Origin: Thermococcus paralvinellae
GTDB lineage: Archaea; Methanobacteriota_B; Thermococci; Thermococcales; Thermococcaceae
Assembly: GCF_000517445.1 (NCBI RefSeq)
Contig: NZ_CP006965.1
Span: 1,340,681 to 1,404,680, forward strand
Reading direction: 5' to 3'
DNA length: 64,000 nt
Within the stretch, counting starts at the first letter, position 1; every line of letters begins with the position of its first letter. The translations under genes were made by a program, and so were the position numbers. The notes under the pieces were generated by a model. It did no database searches. It worked only from the letters and a program-made list of their open reading frames with translations, and was not told the DNA's origin. Positions 9,602 through 17,840 of this stretch are shown piece by piece.

Positions 9602-9650
9602 ATTTATCACACTCCACAGAGCCAACCCACTTATGGAACAACCTAATTTC

Positions 9651-9692
9651 GCAAAACCATCTCGTAGAAAAGAAAAGCGAGACAGGTTTTGC
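9651..9692 (-). promoter_or_regulatory. Conserved 42-nt stem-loop upstream of the beta-propeller operon (copy 1)
   Basis: Read on the minus strand, GCAAAACCTGTCTCG pairs with CGAGATGGTTTTGC around a pyrimidine-rich loop (CTTTTCTTTTCTA). The same 42-nt element, with a few base changes that keep most pairing, lies at 14008-14049 before the neighbouring operon. It sits between the TATA box at 9739-9746 and the start codon at 9601, so it is probably in the 5' leader, but it could also be a DNA operator. Confidence 0.7.
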
Positions 9693-9738
9693 TTTTGACA
9701 TATTACGTTTTTCTTTTGATGTACAATAACATCTTTTG

Positions 9739-9746
9739 TTAATATA
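9739..9746 (-). promoter_or_regulatory. TATA box of the beta-propeller operon
   Basis: Minus-strand AAAAAGTATATTAAC is a good archaeal TATA element. The operon at 13992 has the same AAAAAGTATATTAA context at 14074-14081. The 9602-9855 gap holds only this promoter, the stem-loop and an AT-rich tract after the upstream operon. Confidence 0.65.
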
Positions 9747-9855
9747 CTTTTTGTTTGTTAGAGGGATTATCTGTTATTAGGGAGAAGTTGAAAAAGAGGT
9801 TTAACACTTTCCCCCAACTAAAAGAAAAAAGATAAGTAAAAACAATACTCCAAGA

Positions 9856-10242
9856 TCACTTTTTCACAAGCCGGTATATCTTAACAGAGACCGTGTAATC
9901 TTCATTTGGATTCGGTGCATTGTACTGAATACGAATCCTGAAGGGATTTGCTGAGCTGTATATGACATTCCCGCTCTCAAATTCTGTAACAACTTCATCT
10001 GTATCCGCTTTGAGTATTTGCACGCCTTCAACGACTCCCGAACTTTCTGCTTCTATAAAATATTTTCCGGTGGGTATTACAGCTGAGGTATAGTAAACTG
10101 AACCGTTAACTGTCTCGCTCTGGCTTATGATTAGTTCTTTTTCATGGGTCGCAAGAGTGTAATGGTAAATACCAAATGTAAATGCAACTCCCACAATAAG
10201 CAGGACAAAGAACCCTATTATGAGCTTCTTTATTAGTCCCAT
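9856..10242 (-). CDS. Small membrane-anchored protein, paralogue of the one at 6400-6783
   Basis: 128 residues; ATG 10242 with GGAGGTGAG upstream. One N-terminal transmembrane helix (about 5-27) is followed by an extracellular beta-rich domain: KELIISQSETVNGSVYYTSA, PTGKYFIEAE, ANPFRIRIQY, and the end VKIYRLVKK. Length, order of motifs and the last six residues match the protein at 6400-6783, so this is a gene duplication. It is the last gene of the operon starting at 13992, 30 bases after a Ca-repeat protein. Function unknown. Confidence 0.75.
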   Translation of the reverse strand: MGLIKKLIIGFFVLLIVGVAFTFGIYHYTLATHEKELIISQSETVNGSVYYTSAVIPTGKYFIEAESSGVVEGVQILKADTDEVVTEFESGNVIYSSANPFRIRIQYNAPNPNEDYTVSVKIYRLVKK

Positions 10243-10272
10243 ATTCTCACCTCCTTTACTTTATAGCTTTGT

Positions 10273-11454
10273 TTAACTCCCATCCTCAAGATTTCTATAC
10301 CGAATTACAACCGTATGGTCGCAGTCGCTAATTTTCTCGTGGCTAACTATAACAAAAGCTGTGTAGCTTCCATCGCGGTTCAAACTTATGTAAACATGAC
10401 CCACCTCCACTTGCTGGGAATTTTCCGAGGAGCTCCAGCTTAAGGGGATGTCCGAGGATGTAACGTCCTCGAGATTTTTCTTTCCAACATCAATGAAGTT
10501 GCCAAGCAAAGCCGGATAATCAACACACCAAGGCTCAATCATTAAGTCACCCTCTTCATTACCAAGCTCACCAGTTGAGAAGTTGATCACCATTCTATCT
10601 CTGGTTGAAAGAACAGCCTCATGAACTTCCCCAAAGCTCCCCTTAACCATTGTCGAGGTGGCAGTTGATTGGTTTAGGAAGGAGTCATGGCATGCCTTGG
10701 CTTCCAGATACTTAGCGTAAGCTTCTTTGATTCTCTCTTGCTCTGCATTAGCTTGCTGGAGTGAAGTGACGTTGTTGTAGGCTTGAACAAAAAGCCTGTA
10801 TGCTTCTTCTTGAGTTGATGGACAGGTGAAGCCTCCAGTTGTATTTTCGGGTGGTACTATGTTTGGGCCGCCCTCAAACTCATCAAAAATTCCGTCAAAG
10901 TCATAATCATGTAAATCTGAAGTTCCATCATAGTCAACATCCTTCTCATCTATAATTCCATCGGAGTTTAAATCCCAAGCATCAATCTTGCCGTCTCCAT
11001 TTGTGTCATAAACGTCCGGAATGCCATCTCCGCTTAGGTCCCATGCATAGCTTTTGATACCGTTAAAGGTCGTGAACCATGTGTCAGTTTTTCCATTGTA
11101 GTCCTCATCGAGGTAAGCCGTGTCGAAGTTCCCGTCCCCTGTGGTATCAATGTACATAGCATCTATTCTGCCATCATTGTTTCTGTCTTTGGTTATAACA
11201 TAGCTCTCATTGACGCTTATGGCGATGAAGCCTGTTCCCACGTAAATATCGGCACTTCCATCATTATCTGTATCGCTCCAGCCACTCCCCTTCAAGGATG
11301 CTCCATTATCATTAGAGAGCTGTCCAGAAATTTCCTTTCCAATGTTCCTAGTATTATCAGTGACGTTCTTTATTACGTCCGGATTCTTGGCATAAAGGTA
11401 GTAAAGACCACCAAGAATGAGGAGGATTACCAGAAGAGTCGTAAGCTTACCCAT
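10273..11454 (-). CDS. Anchored protein with tandem calcium-binding (DxDxDG) repeats
   Basis: 393 residues. The ATG at 11454 overlaps the preceding gene by 8 bases. Residues 1-22 are a membrane anchor nearly identical to that of the 6400-6783 protein. Residues about 60-195 are a run of acidic loops of the EF-hand/thrombospondin-type-3 kind: DTDNDGSADIY, DRNNDGRIDA, DTTGDGNFDT, DLSGDGIPDV, DTNGDGKIDA, DLNSDGIIDE, DYDGTSD, DYDFDGIFDE. Such loops bind Ca2+ and stiffen extracellular stalks. The C-terminal 190 residues include a helical segment (EEAYRLFVQAYNNV) and a beta-rich end. It probably presents or tethers a partner at the cell surface; the partner is not identified. Confidence 0.8.
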   Translation of the reverse strand: MGKLTTLLVILLILGGLYYLYAKNPDVIKNVTDNTRNIGKEISGQLSNDNGASLKGSGWSDTDNDGSADIYVGTGFIAISVNESYVITKDRNNDGRIDAMYIDTTGDGNFDTAYLDEDYNGKTDTWFTTFNGIKSYAWDLSGDGIPDVYDTNGDGKIDAWDLNSDGIIDEKDVDYDGTSDLHDYDFDGIFDEFEGGPNIVPPENTTGGFTCPSTQEEAYRLFVQAYNNVTSLQQANAEQERIKEAYAKYLEAKACHDSFLNQSTATSTMVKGSFGEVHEAVLSTRDRMVINFSTGELGNEEGDLMIEPWCVDYPALLGNFIDVGKKNLEDVTSSDIPLSWSSSENSQQVEVGHVYISLNRDGSYTAFVIVSHEKISDCDHTVVIRYRNLEDGS

Positions 11455-13540
11455 TTTCCTTCACCTCCACGAACTGTTCTCTGCTGAACCATCCCCCTCC
11501 AACGCGCCTGAACTTCTTGCCAGTTTCGTAGTCTTCATAAATGCCTGGAATTGTAGTCTCGTGAAGAACATAGCCGTTCCATGTGAACCATCCCTGATTG
11601 CGTTCCTCTATCTTTTTCCGCAGATTTATCAACGCTCCAACTGTAGCATCTGCCATATTGCCAAAGTAGCCAGTTGGATCGAGTATTTTGCCTATTTTTG
11701 TAGTCCCGTCAAGGACTATTATTGAAACCTTGGCGTTTTTGTCGAGGTTCATCTTCTCCAAATCTCGAGCATGATCCATCAACGCTTTAGCATCGAGGGC
11801 AACAAAGTAAATCTGCGCCCCTGTTGTGAACACTTTAACTTTTCCTCCACCTTTTATTCTCAAGCCTTCCCTTGTTTTCTCAAAATTATCAGCTGCAAAC
11901 TTCGCCCAGTCAAGGGCTCCACCAGAACCGTACTGTCCACCGACGAGCCATTTTGGGGGATTCAGGAGTCCAGTCATTATCATGTTAATCGTTGCCATTT
12001 TTTCTGCTTCGCTCTTAGAGTTCTCGTAAATGAACTTTTTCATCTCTATATCCCGATTTATCGGATCGTAGCGATATTTTATCGCTATCTGTCTGAGCTG
12101 GTATGCTTTTTTTGGATCATCTCTGAAAATTGAGATGTATGAATTGATCTTCTGGTTAGCATAAACTCTTTTCTCCATGTATTCATTCATCCTGACTATC
12201 ATCTTGTCCGGGTCGTTGATATAGGTGTTGTGTATCTCTTTGAGTCCGCTTATGTAGTTTCCATAGAGAGATTTATATTCCGGATGAAGCTCCATTGCCT
12301 TCTTGAGATAGTTAATGTGTCTCTGCATTATGCTTTCAGCCAGCTCAAGTTTTTTCTGGACAATACATGCCTTGCAGGTGAATAAATCCGGATCGTCGCA
12401 ATCAACGAGACCGTCTCCATCGTTGTCTATATAGTCTCCCGGAACTTCCTCTCTGTTAGCAAAAGTCACAGTAACGCTGTCACTCGCGAGGAGAACTTCA
12501 CTTGAGTTGAGAGTTCCATACAACTCAACCTTTATTGTTCCACTTCCTGATCCATTGTTTTCGATGAAGAGCACATCCCATATATCGCCCCTTTCAGAAA
12601 CACTGACCTTATCTCTCGTTCCTCCTGAAGCGATTATGACTGCACGGAGGTTTTTTGCCCCATCACCCAAAACTTTGGCTGCCACTTCAACAGCAAATAC
12701 ACCAATGCCACTCGAAGAAGTGAAGGTTTCTCCATCAGATGGTGATGTTATGTGTAAGGAGTACTTTTTTTCTTTCAAGGTGGGGGTTGTTTCTGTAGGA
12801 GTTATGCCTGTATGTTTCAGAATCAACTTTACCACTTCTGCGGTAAGTTTTTCTGCCTTGGTCTTTGAAGCCTCTTTGCGCTTCTCCAGTAATTTTAGAT
12901 ATTCCTGATACTTCACCTCATTTACTCTTGTAGCAAAGTAGTTAGGGTCATCAGACTCCACGACAACGTCACATTTTGCATATCCGCTTTCAACCAGCTG
13001 TTTTGAACAGACATATTCAATGTAAGAATCCATTGAGTCATCGCTCCAGCGTCCATGCATATCGACATCAATGAGATACCTTCCATACATGTAAGTGGCA
13101 TAGTAGTCTGCCGATGCCGAGTACTTATAACTGTTCCCGTTCACCGTTATGCTGTTTGTTGTGAAAAAGTAGCACATGTAGCTGCTGGCGGTTTTAGCTT
13201 CCTCAACATAATCTGCAGTTTCTCTATTTTCAGAACAAAGGGACTTAAGATTATCTGCTCGATTGTTAAACCTTTCTTTTGCTTTTTCGGAATTTTCATA
13301 CTCGAAGATTGCTACTGTTAAGGGATTCATCGTCGGCTCGTTCGGATTGTTTGCCCACGAAACTCCCGTAAAGGTGACTCCTCCTCCAAGATTCTGACCC
13401 ACGTTTTCAACATTAATGCCGACTGCGTTAAGCTCGCTGATCGTAGGTGCATAATCTGGAATCTCTGAACTCGAAACCGTACTAATAGGAAATGCTGAAA
13501 TCATAAGAATTATTACAACCAAAAAAGCTTTACTTTTCAT
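11447..13540 (-). CDS. Large secreted protein with Ca-binding loop and helical domain
   Basis: 697 residues; ATG 13540 (GAGGAGA upstream) starts a signal peptide MKSKAFLVVIILMISAF; the in-frame start at 13609 lacks one. After an N-terminal domain of about 210 residues come a helical linker and a beta-sandwich (KKYSLHITSPSDGETF, a VSV/TVTFANRE strand pattern as in Ig-like modules), then the acidic loop DNDGDGLVDCDDPDLFTCKAC, which looks Ca-binding and Cys-bridged, then a long helical region (about 400-560) and a C-terminal domain. No catalytic motif is recognised. It overlaps the downstream Ca-repeat protein by 8 bases, so the two are translated together. Confidence 0.75.
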   Translation of the reverse strand: MKSKAFLVVIILMISAFPISTVSSSEIPDYAPTISELNAVGINVENVGQNLGGGVTFTGVSWANNPNEPTMNPLTVAIFEYENSEKAKERFNNRADNLKSLCSENRETADYVEEAKTASSYMCYFFTTNSITVNGNSYKYSASADYYATYMYGRYLIDVDMHGRWSDDSMDSYIEYVCSKQLVESGYAKCDVVVESDDPNYFATRVNEVKYQEYLKLLEKRKEASKTKAEKLTAEVVKLILKHTGITPTETTPTLKEKKYSLHITSPSDGETFTSSSGIGVFAVEVAAKVLGDGAKNLRAVIIASGGTRDKVSVSERGDIWDVLFIENNGSGSGTIKVELYGTLNSSEVLLASDSVTVTFANREEVPGDYIDNDGDGLVDCDDPDLFTCKACIVQKKLELAESIMQRHINYLKKAMELHPEYKSLYGNYISGLKEIHNTYINDPDKMIVRMNEYMEKRVYANQKINSYISIFRDDPKKAYQLRQIAIKYRYDPINRDIEMKKFIYENSKSEAEKMATINMIMTGLLNPPKWLVGGQYGSGGALDWAKFAADNFEKTREGLRIKGGGKVKVFTTGAQIYFVALDAKALMDHARDLEKMNLDKNAKVSIIVLDGTTKIGKILDPTGYFGNMADATVGALINLRKKIEERNQGWFTWNGYVLHETTIPGIYEDYETGKKFRRVGGGWFSREQFVEVKENG

Positions 13541-13593
13541 AAAAATCTCCTCTTGTTGTTTTTTCTTAAACAAAAACTCCTCATCATCCTTAA

Positions 13594-13992
13594 TCACCCC
13601 CACTCCCATTCGTCGTTATCAAAAAATCCGCTCTCATCATCTCGGCTCCCAAGAGAACTCCTGACAAAAACAATGTTTCCTCCCTGCATTTTCAGCATCT
13701 TGAGAGAAATCCATAGACCGAGAACCAAGAACACAGCCCCCAAGAATACTGCTACATCTGGGAGAAACATTAAACTTACTAGGTATCCAACACCACCAAA
13801 GGTTAATGTTACTATGGAAACAACAATGACCTTCAGCAGAACTTTCCTCAGCAACCAAAGCAGCAAAAGCAGAGCAAAGAATACTCCTGCTCCTAAGAGA
13901 GGAGCACTTACGCTGAATCCTGTTAGATAATCTTCACCTTTGATCAGAGGCAAGGTAACCAAAAACATGCTCAATACAATAAGTTTTCTCAC
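13594..13992 (-). CDS. Membrane protein heading the surface-protein operon
   Basis: About 132 residues from GTG 13992 (GGTGGTGG upstream); the longer frame to 14058 runs back through the stem-loop and is not used. Residues 1-17 look like a signal peptide, followed by two or three membrane helices (GVFFALLLLLWLL, VSIVTLTFGGVGYLV, VAVFLGAVFLVLGLWI) and an acidic cytoplasmic tail ending DDESGFFDNDEWEWG. It may serve as membrane platform for the secreted proteins encoded downstream. Family not recognised. Confidence 0.65.
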   Translation of the reverse strand: MRKLIVLSMFLVTLPLIKGEDYLTGFSVSAPLLGAGVFFALLLLLWLLRKVLLKVIVVSIVTLTFGGVGYLVSLMFLPDVAVFLGAVFLVLGLWISLKMLKMQGGNIVFVRSSLGSRDDESGFFDNDEWEWG

Positions 13993-14007
13993 AGTACCAC
14001 CACCAAG

Positions 14008-14049
14008 GCAAAACCATCTCGCAGAAAAGAAAAGCGGGACAGGCTTTGC
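14008..14049 (-). promoter_or_regulatory. Conserved 42-nt stem-loop upstream of the 13992 operon (copy 2)
   Basis: Minus-strand GCAAAGCCTGTCCCGC pairs with GCGAGATGGTTTTGC around a CT-rich loop. It differs from copy 1 (9651-9692) at a few positions, one giving a tolerated G-T pair. It begins 25 bases after the TATA box, about where transcription should start, so it would form the very 5' end of the mRNA; the ribosome site (GGTGGTGG) lies just after it. Confidence 0.7.
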
Positions 14050-14073
14050 TTTCAACATGTTACATATTTTTGA

Positions 14074-14081
14074 TTAATATA
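14074..14081 (-). promoter_or_regulatory. TATA box of the 13992-9856 operon
   Basis: Minus-strand AAAAAGTATATTAATC; identical core and flank to the box at 9739-9746. The divergent gene at 14163 has its own AT-rich element (TTTAATATAG) at about 14120-14129. Confidence 0.65.
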
Positions 14082-14162
14082 CTTTTTGGTTTTAGTGAGG
14101 AATTATTTTTAAGTGCAAAGTTTAATATAGAATGCTGACCAATAGCAGAGTTGGTGAATTTC

Positions 14163-14735
14163 ATGAGTAAAAAACTTCCAAAAGGTGTTTTAGAGAATCT
14201 CTATCCAGATGAAGATGTTCTTTATGCTATAAAAAAGAAGTTCAGCTTGGAAGCAAAGCCTAAGTGGTTAGTTGTAACAGATAGGAGAATTTTGTACGTT
14301 GATGAAAAGATTTTAGGGAGATATGAACTGACCGCTGTTCCCTATGAGAAGCTCGAACTCGTTTATGTGAAGGTTGGCAAAATGTATTCAGAGTTCATAA
14401 TCAAGAAAGAATACGGAGATGAGATTAGGCTTAGTAGAATGGACAAAGAAGAAGCAAGAAAAGCTATGGAAGCTATAAGAGATGCTCTAAACGAGATTGC
14501 TGTTGAGCCTGTGAGCATTGAGAGAAAGAAGCACCTAATGAGTGAGGAGTGGATTATCCACAAGCCAAAGGAAGCTGTGAGCAGATCAATTAGAATGGAG
14601 CCAAGGAAATTTAAGGAAAAGAAAGAGGAAGATCCTCTTGAGAAGCTCAAGAAGTTGAAAGAACTCTATGACATGGGTGTTATAGCCCGAGAGGAGTACG
14701 AAGAAAAGAGGAAAAAGCTTTTAGAGAAGATTTAG
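14163..14735 (+). CDS. PH-like (bPH) domain protein with C-terminal SHOCT domain
   Basis: 190 residues; ATG 14163 follows GGTGAATTTC and is preferred over a TTG at 14151. Residues about 10-110 form a bacterial-type PH domain (KPKWLVVTDRRILYVDEKI, YELTAVPYEKLELVYV). The last 35 residues are a SHOCT helix pair (DPLEKLKKLKELYDMGVIAR, then EEYEEKRKKLLEKI). Such domains give protein-membrane or oligomer contacts; no enzyme activity is implied. It is divergent from the surface-protein operon and followed closely by a small membrane protein. Confidence 0.8.
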   Translation: MSKKLPKGVLENLYPDEDVLYAIKKKFSLEAKPKWLVVTDRRILYVDEKILGRYELTAVPYEKLELVYVKVGKMYSEFIIKKEYGDEIRLSRMDKEEARKAMEAIRDALNEIAVEPVSIERKKHLMSEEWIIHKPKEAVSRSIRMEPRKFKEKKEEDPLEKLKKLKELYDMGVIAREEYEEKRKKLLEKI

Positions 14736-14743
14736 TGATTATT

Positions 14744-14955
14744 ATGAGCATCAGAGCAAAAAAATTATTATTTTTCTCTTCCTCTTAATGTTGACAGGAC
14801 CTTTCGCTTTTCTCTGGTTAGCAAGAATTATGCACAAGGAAAAACCCAAAATTGAGATTGAACACCCCAAAGAAGATACAAGAAAAGAAAAAGATTCATT
14901 TGAATGGAAGAGCATTTGGGACGAGGAATCAGCGCTTTTTGAGGAGAACTATTAG
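14744..14955 (+). pseudogene. Small membrane protein with frameshift in an A7 run
   Basis: ATG 14744 (GTGATT upstream) reads MSIRAKK and then reaches a stop after 14 codons. One frame over, from the run of seven A at about 14757, an uninterrupted reading continues as IIIFLFLLMLTGPFAFLWLA, a membrane helix, followed by a charged tail ending ESALFEENY and TAG at 14953. With eight A instead of seven the gene would be intact (about 70 residues). A sequencing slip, a genuine mutation, or slippage on AAAAAAA are all possible. It overlaps the 3' end of the convergent amylase gene by 27 bases. Confidence 0.6.
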
Positions 14956-17061
14956 GGACAGCATCAAAATTAGACCCGCCCCACAGATAGATGTTGAGGG
15001 AGATTGAATTGTAGTTCTTGTGATTGTTTGAGTGTACTTTGGAGCCTGTTTTGTCTTCGTTAGAATTATCGTTTTGTTGATTGATTCTCCATAGAGAGTC
15101 ATATTTAAAGGCTCAAGTTTTTCCCAAGGTAGGCCAGAGTATAAATCCACGCTAAAGCTGGTATTTATAGGAAGGCTAATGACTTGGAAATAATAGCCAG
15201 TTCTAGACCTCATCAATGGAATTGGTTCGGCCAATTCGGAGATGTTGCCTTTAATCCATATCTGACCCATCAAGTTAGACGCATTTAAAACGAGCAAAAA
15301 TGCTTCTTCGTTTCCATTCAAATACCGAAGCTTAACTTTGTTGCTTCTCTTTCCATCCGTTTCAACGTAAACATCAACCCAAGCTTTTTGAGTGTTCAGC
15401 TTGGGCATTCTAAAAACTATCATCTCATCACTCCATTCAAGGACTTCTGCTCTTACTCCTTCAATAAACACATTTCCACTTTTTCCAAATCCGGCTCCAC
15501 CGAGAATAATTTTTTGATCTGGTTGCGCGATATATGGAGTTATAGATCCGATTAAGGGTTTCTCTTGCTTGCCCTCATAACTGAACACAAGCACTTTGTT
15601 TTTAGGGGCTGAAATCTCAGCTTTTCCATCTTTAACTTGCATCTTAACTCCATAAAGAACATCTCTGTAAATTCCGTTGCTCCAGTTTAAGCTAAGGGTT
15701 AAGTTTTTGCTGTCCACTTTGTTCACAACAACCAAAACTTTCTCGCTACCAAAGTTCCTCTCAAAGACCCAAGTGTTGTAATCAGCATAAATTGCCTCAA
15801 AATTTCCATAAGCGAGGGCGTTGTTCTTCTTTCTAAGTTCTGCAAGAATTCTGATTATTCTTGCAGCCTCTGTTTGGTTGTCAAACTTCATCATTGGTCT
15901 GTTATATGGATCACCCTTTCCTTCTTTGCTGACCAGATAACTTTCATCACCATAGTAAATCACCGGAATGCCAGGCAACGTCATTACTAAGCTCAATGCC
16001 ATGTGATACCTATCGAGATTTTTACTTTCGCTTAGATATCTGGGCAAATCATGATTGTCGAGGAAGTTAACTGCCTTATTCGGATAAACGAAGTGAGAGT
16101 AATATTCTTCGAGCTCTCTTGCAAGAGTCTTGAGACTTCCACCAAAGGCAAACGTCCTCACAATGTCGTTCCTTATTGGAATGCTGAGCTGGGAAGAAAC
16201 ATTGGAATATTGATAAAAGTAGAACATATCATCATCTTTTTCAAAGTTAATCTTATAGTACTCACCAAAGATAAAGAGAGGCTCTTGCATGTACAAATGA
16301 GCATAGAACTGAGTCAACCAGCCCAAGTCCATATGTTTGACCGCATCAATTCTAAATCCACAAATACCACTTCGAACAAACAAACTCGCACCATCTTTGA
16401 GATACCCATCAACCCAAGGATTTAGCTGATTAAAGTCTGCCAGACCAAAAAGATTCCCATATTTAAGCTCAAATCCTTCCCATATCTTAATGTTGCCATT
16501 GTGATGATAAATATCCTCCAAGCTTCCCGTGTAAGGATTTAACGTTGCATTTTTGCTGTCAGAATAATAGTTTGTGACAAGAGTGCCGTTGTCATAAAGA
16601 GAACCGAATTCACCGTCAGTTGCTGGATTCGAATGATTTGGAACAAAATCAACAATTATGCAAATTCCTCTTTTCTCTGCTTCTTTAACTAGGGTTTTGA
16701 AAATTCTCCAGTTACCGAAATGTTCCTCTATTCTCTTATAATCTCTTGTCCAATACCCATGATAAGGCGCAGAGCCTGAGGCCATGCGATTTATATTGTC
16801 ATTGACCGGAGATAACCATATCATCGAAACTCCTAAGCTTTTGATATAGTCAAGATTCTCAATTATTCCTTCTAAATCCCCACCCCAGTAAAGGCGATAA
16901 TTACTATGAGTCGGATCGTAAAAAGGCTGATTATTGCTCTTATTCCCATCGTAAAAACGGTCAACCATTATCTGATAAATGATGCCTTTTTCTGGAATTT
17001 GATATGCATAGCTACTTGGTAGAAGGACAATCAGGAGTAATATGCCAATCAGCTTTCTCAT
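14929..17061 (-). CDS. Secreted GH13 amylase / CGTase-like enzyme
   Basis: 710 residues from ATG 17061 (GGTGATAT upstream), starting a signal peptide (MRKLIGILLLIVLLPSSYA). GH13 regions are complete: DFVPNHS, GFRIDAVKH with nucleophile D239, FIFGEYY with acid/base E267, NFLDNHD with D338. An IPT/TIG-like domain (about 515-600, GSITPYIAQPDQKIILGGAG) and a starch-binding-like domain (about 600-680) follow, the layout of cyclodextrin glucanotransferases. It ends CGAGLILMLSLIVLL plus KKR, a CGP-CTERM-like anchor. It should act on extracellular starch; CGTase versus alpha-amylase product specificity cannot be read from motifs. A Tgr box at 17064-17080 predicts control by maltodextrins. Confidence 0.9.
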   Translation of the reverse strand: MRKLIGILLLIVLLPSSYAYQIPEKGIIYQIMVDRFYDGNKSNNQPFYDPTHSNYRLYWGGDLEGIIENLDYIKSLGVSMIWLSPVNDNINRMASGSAPYHGYWTRDYKRIEEHFGNWRIFKTLVKEAEKRGICIIVDFVPNHSNPATDGEFGSLYDNGTLVTNYYSDSKNATLNPYTGSLEDIYHHNGNIKIWEGFELKYGNLFGLADFNQLNPWVDGYLKDGASLFVRSGICGFRIDAVKHMDLGWLTQFYAHLYMQEPLFIFGEYYKINFEKDDDMFYFYQYSNVSSQLSIPIRNDIVRTFAFGGSLKTLARELEEYYSHFVYPNKAVNFLDNHDLPRYLSESKNLDRYHMALSLVMTLPGIPVIYYGDESYLVSKEGKGDPYNRPMMKFDNQTEAARIIRILAELRKKNNALAYGNFEAIYADYNTWVFERNFGSEKVLVVVNKVDSKNLTLSLNWSNGIYRDVLYGVKMQVKDGKAEISAPKNKVLVFSYEGKQEKPLIGSITPYIAQPDQKIILGGAGFGKSGNVFIEGVRAEVLEWSDEMIVFRMPKLNTQKAWVDVYVETDGKRSNKVKLRYLNGNEEAFLLVLNASNLMGQIWIKGNISELAEPIPLMRSRTGYYFQVISLPINTSFSVDLYSGLPWEKLEPLNMTLYGESINKTIILTKTKQAPKYTQTITRTTIQSPSTSICGAGLILMLSLIVLLKKR

Positions 17062-17063
17062 TA

Positions 17064-17080
17064 TATCACCAGAAGTGATA
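17064..17080 (-). promoter_or_regulatory. Tgr/TrmBL1 operator (TATCACn5GTGATA) before the amylase gene
   Basis: TATCAC-CAGAA-GTGATA is an exact match to the Thermococcales Glycolytic Motif. It lies between a TATA-like TTTTTAAGC (about 17092-17100) and the ATG at 17061, covering the ribosome site. In this family, sites downstream of the TATA box act in repression that is relieved by maltotriose-type sugars. Confidence 0.85.
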
Positions 17081-17102
17081 AGAAAAAAGAGCTTAAAAAC
17101 TT

Positions 17103-17774
17103 TCACATCTTTTTGATATCTTCAAAATTTATTGTTGCAATTTTCTCGAGAATATTATTGTTTGCAGATTTGACAACTTTCAACTTATAAGTGCTACCAC
17201 TTCTCTCCCACTGCATAACTGAGGTTGCAATCTCCTCAAATAAGTAAAGGAGTTCTGGGAATTTAGTTTGTGTTAAATCCTTGTGAATGAAATAAAGTGC
17301 TATTCTAGTTTTGTTTCCAACATACTTGGAGATGTTTCTAAGTAATCTGATACCTCCTCCATATTCTTTTATTGAATTTATTAAAAAAAGTTTGTGAATT
17401 CCTAATACAGGATTATACACCATTTTAGGTGGAACTACTCTCTCATAAATAAGATCATAATACTGGAGATTTAAAGAGTACTTCTCAATTTCTATCCTCC
17501 CAATGACATTTCCTTCATCTCTATGACCACCTATTTTTATAACAGGAATGTCCTTAAACCCTTCTATAGGTAGCCCTATAAGGTCCAATCGAATTAGAAA
17601 TTCAGGTAAAGTATCTGCCATGTCATCAATAATCATTGGAATATCATGTTGTTTACAATACTCCTCCAGCACATATAACAAAATTTCAGGAGATGATACA
17701 GAAGTATACTCGATGAGTATGGTTTCACCGGCTCTTAACTGAGAAAAGATGAACTCAAATCCTTGTTCAACCAT
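17103..17774 (-). CDS. DUF257 family protein (KaiC/RecA-like fold)
   Basis: 223 residues; ATG 17774 with GGTGGTAGGGAA upstream. The sequence follows the DUF257 pattern of Pyrococcus and Thermococcus: GETILIEYTSVSSPEILLYVLEEYC, DIPMIIDDMADTLPEF, a middle GRIEIEKYSLNLQYYDLIYERV, NPVLGIHKLF, and a C-terminal IALYFIHKDL. These look like degenerate RecA-type ATPases without a true Walker A, related to the DUF835 group represented at 1735-2553. No membrane helix. Separate from the amylase, which has its own promoter 42 bases downstream. Function unknown. Confidence 0.8.
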   Translation of the reverse strand: MVEQGFEFIFSQLRAGETILIEYTSVSSPEILLYVLEEYCKQHDIPMIIDDMADTLPEFLIRLDLIGLPIEGFKDIPVIKIGGHRDEGNVIGRIEIEKYSLNLQYYDLIYERVVPPKMVYNPVLGIHKLFLINSIKEYGGGIRLLRNISKYVGNKTRIALYFIHKDLTQTKFPELLYLFEEIATSVMQWERSGSTYKLKVVKSANNNILEKIATINFEDIKKM

Positions 17775-17840
17775 TTCCCTACCACCAGGATTAATTTTTG
17801 GATTTAAAGTATAAATAGTTTACCCAAATTAACAAGAGTT

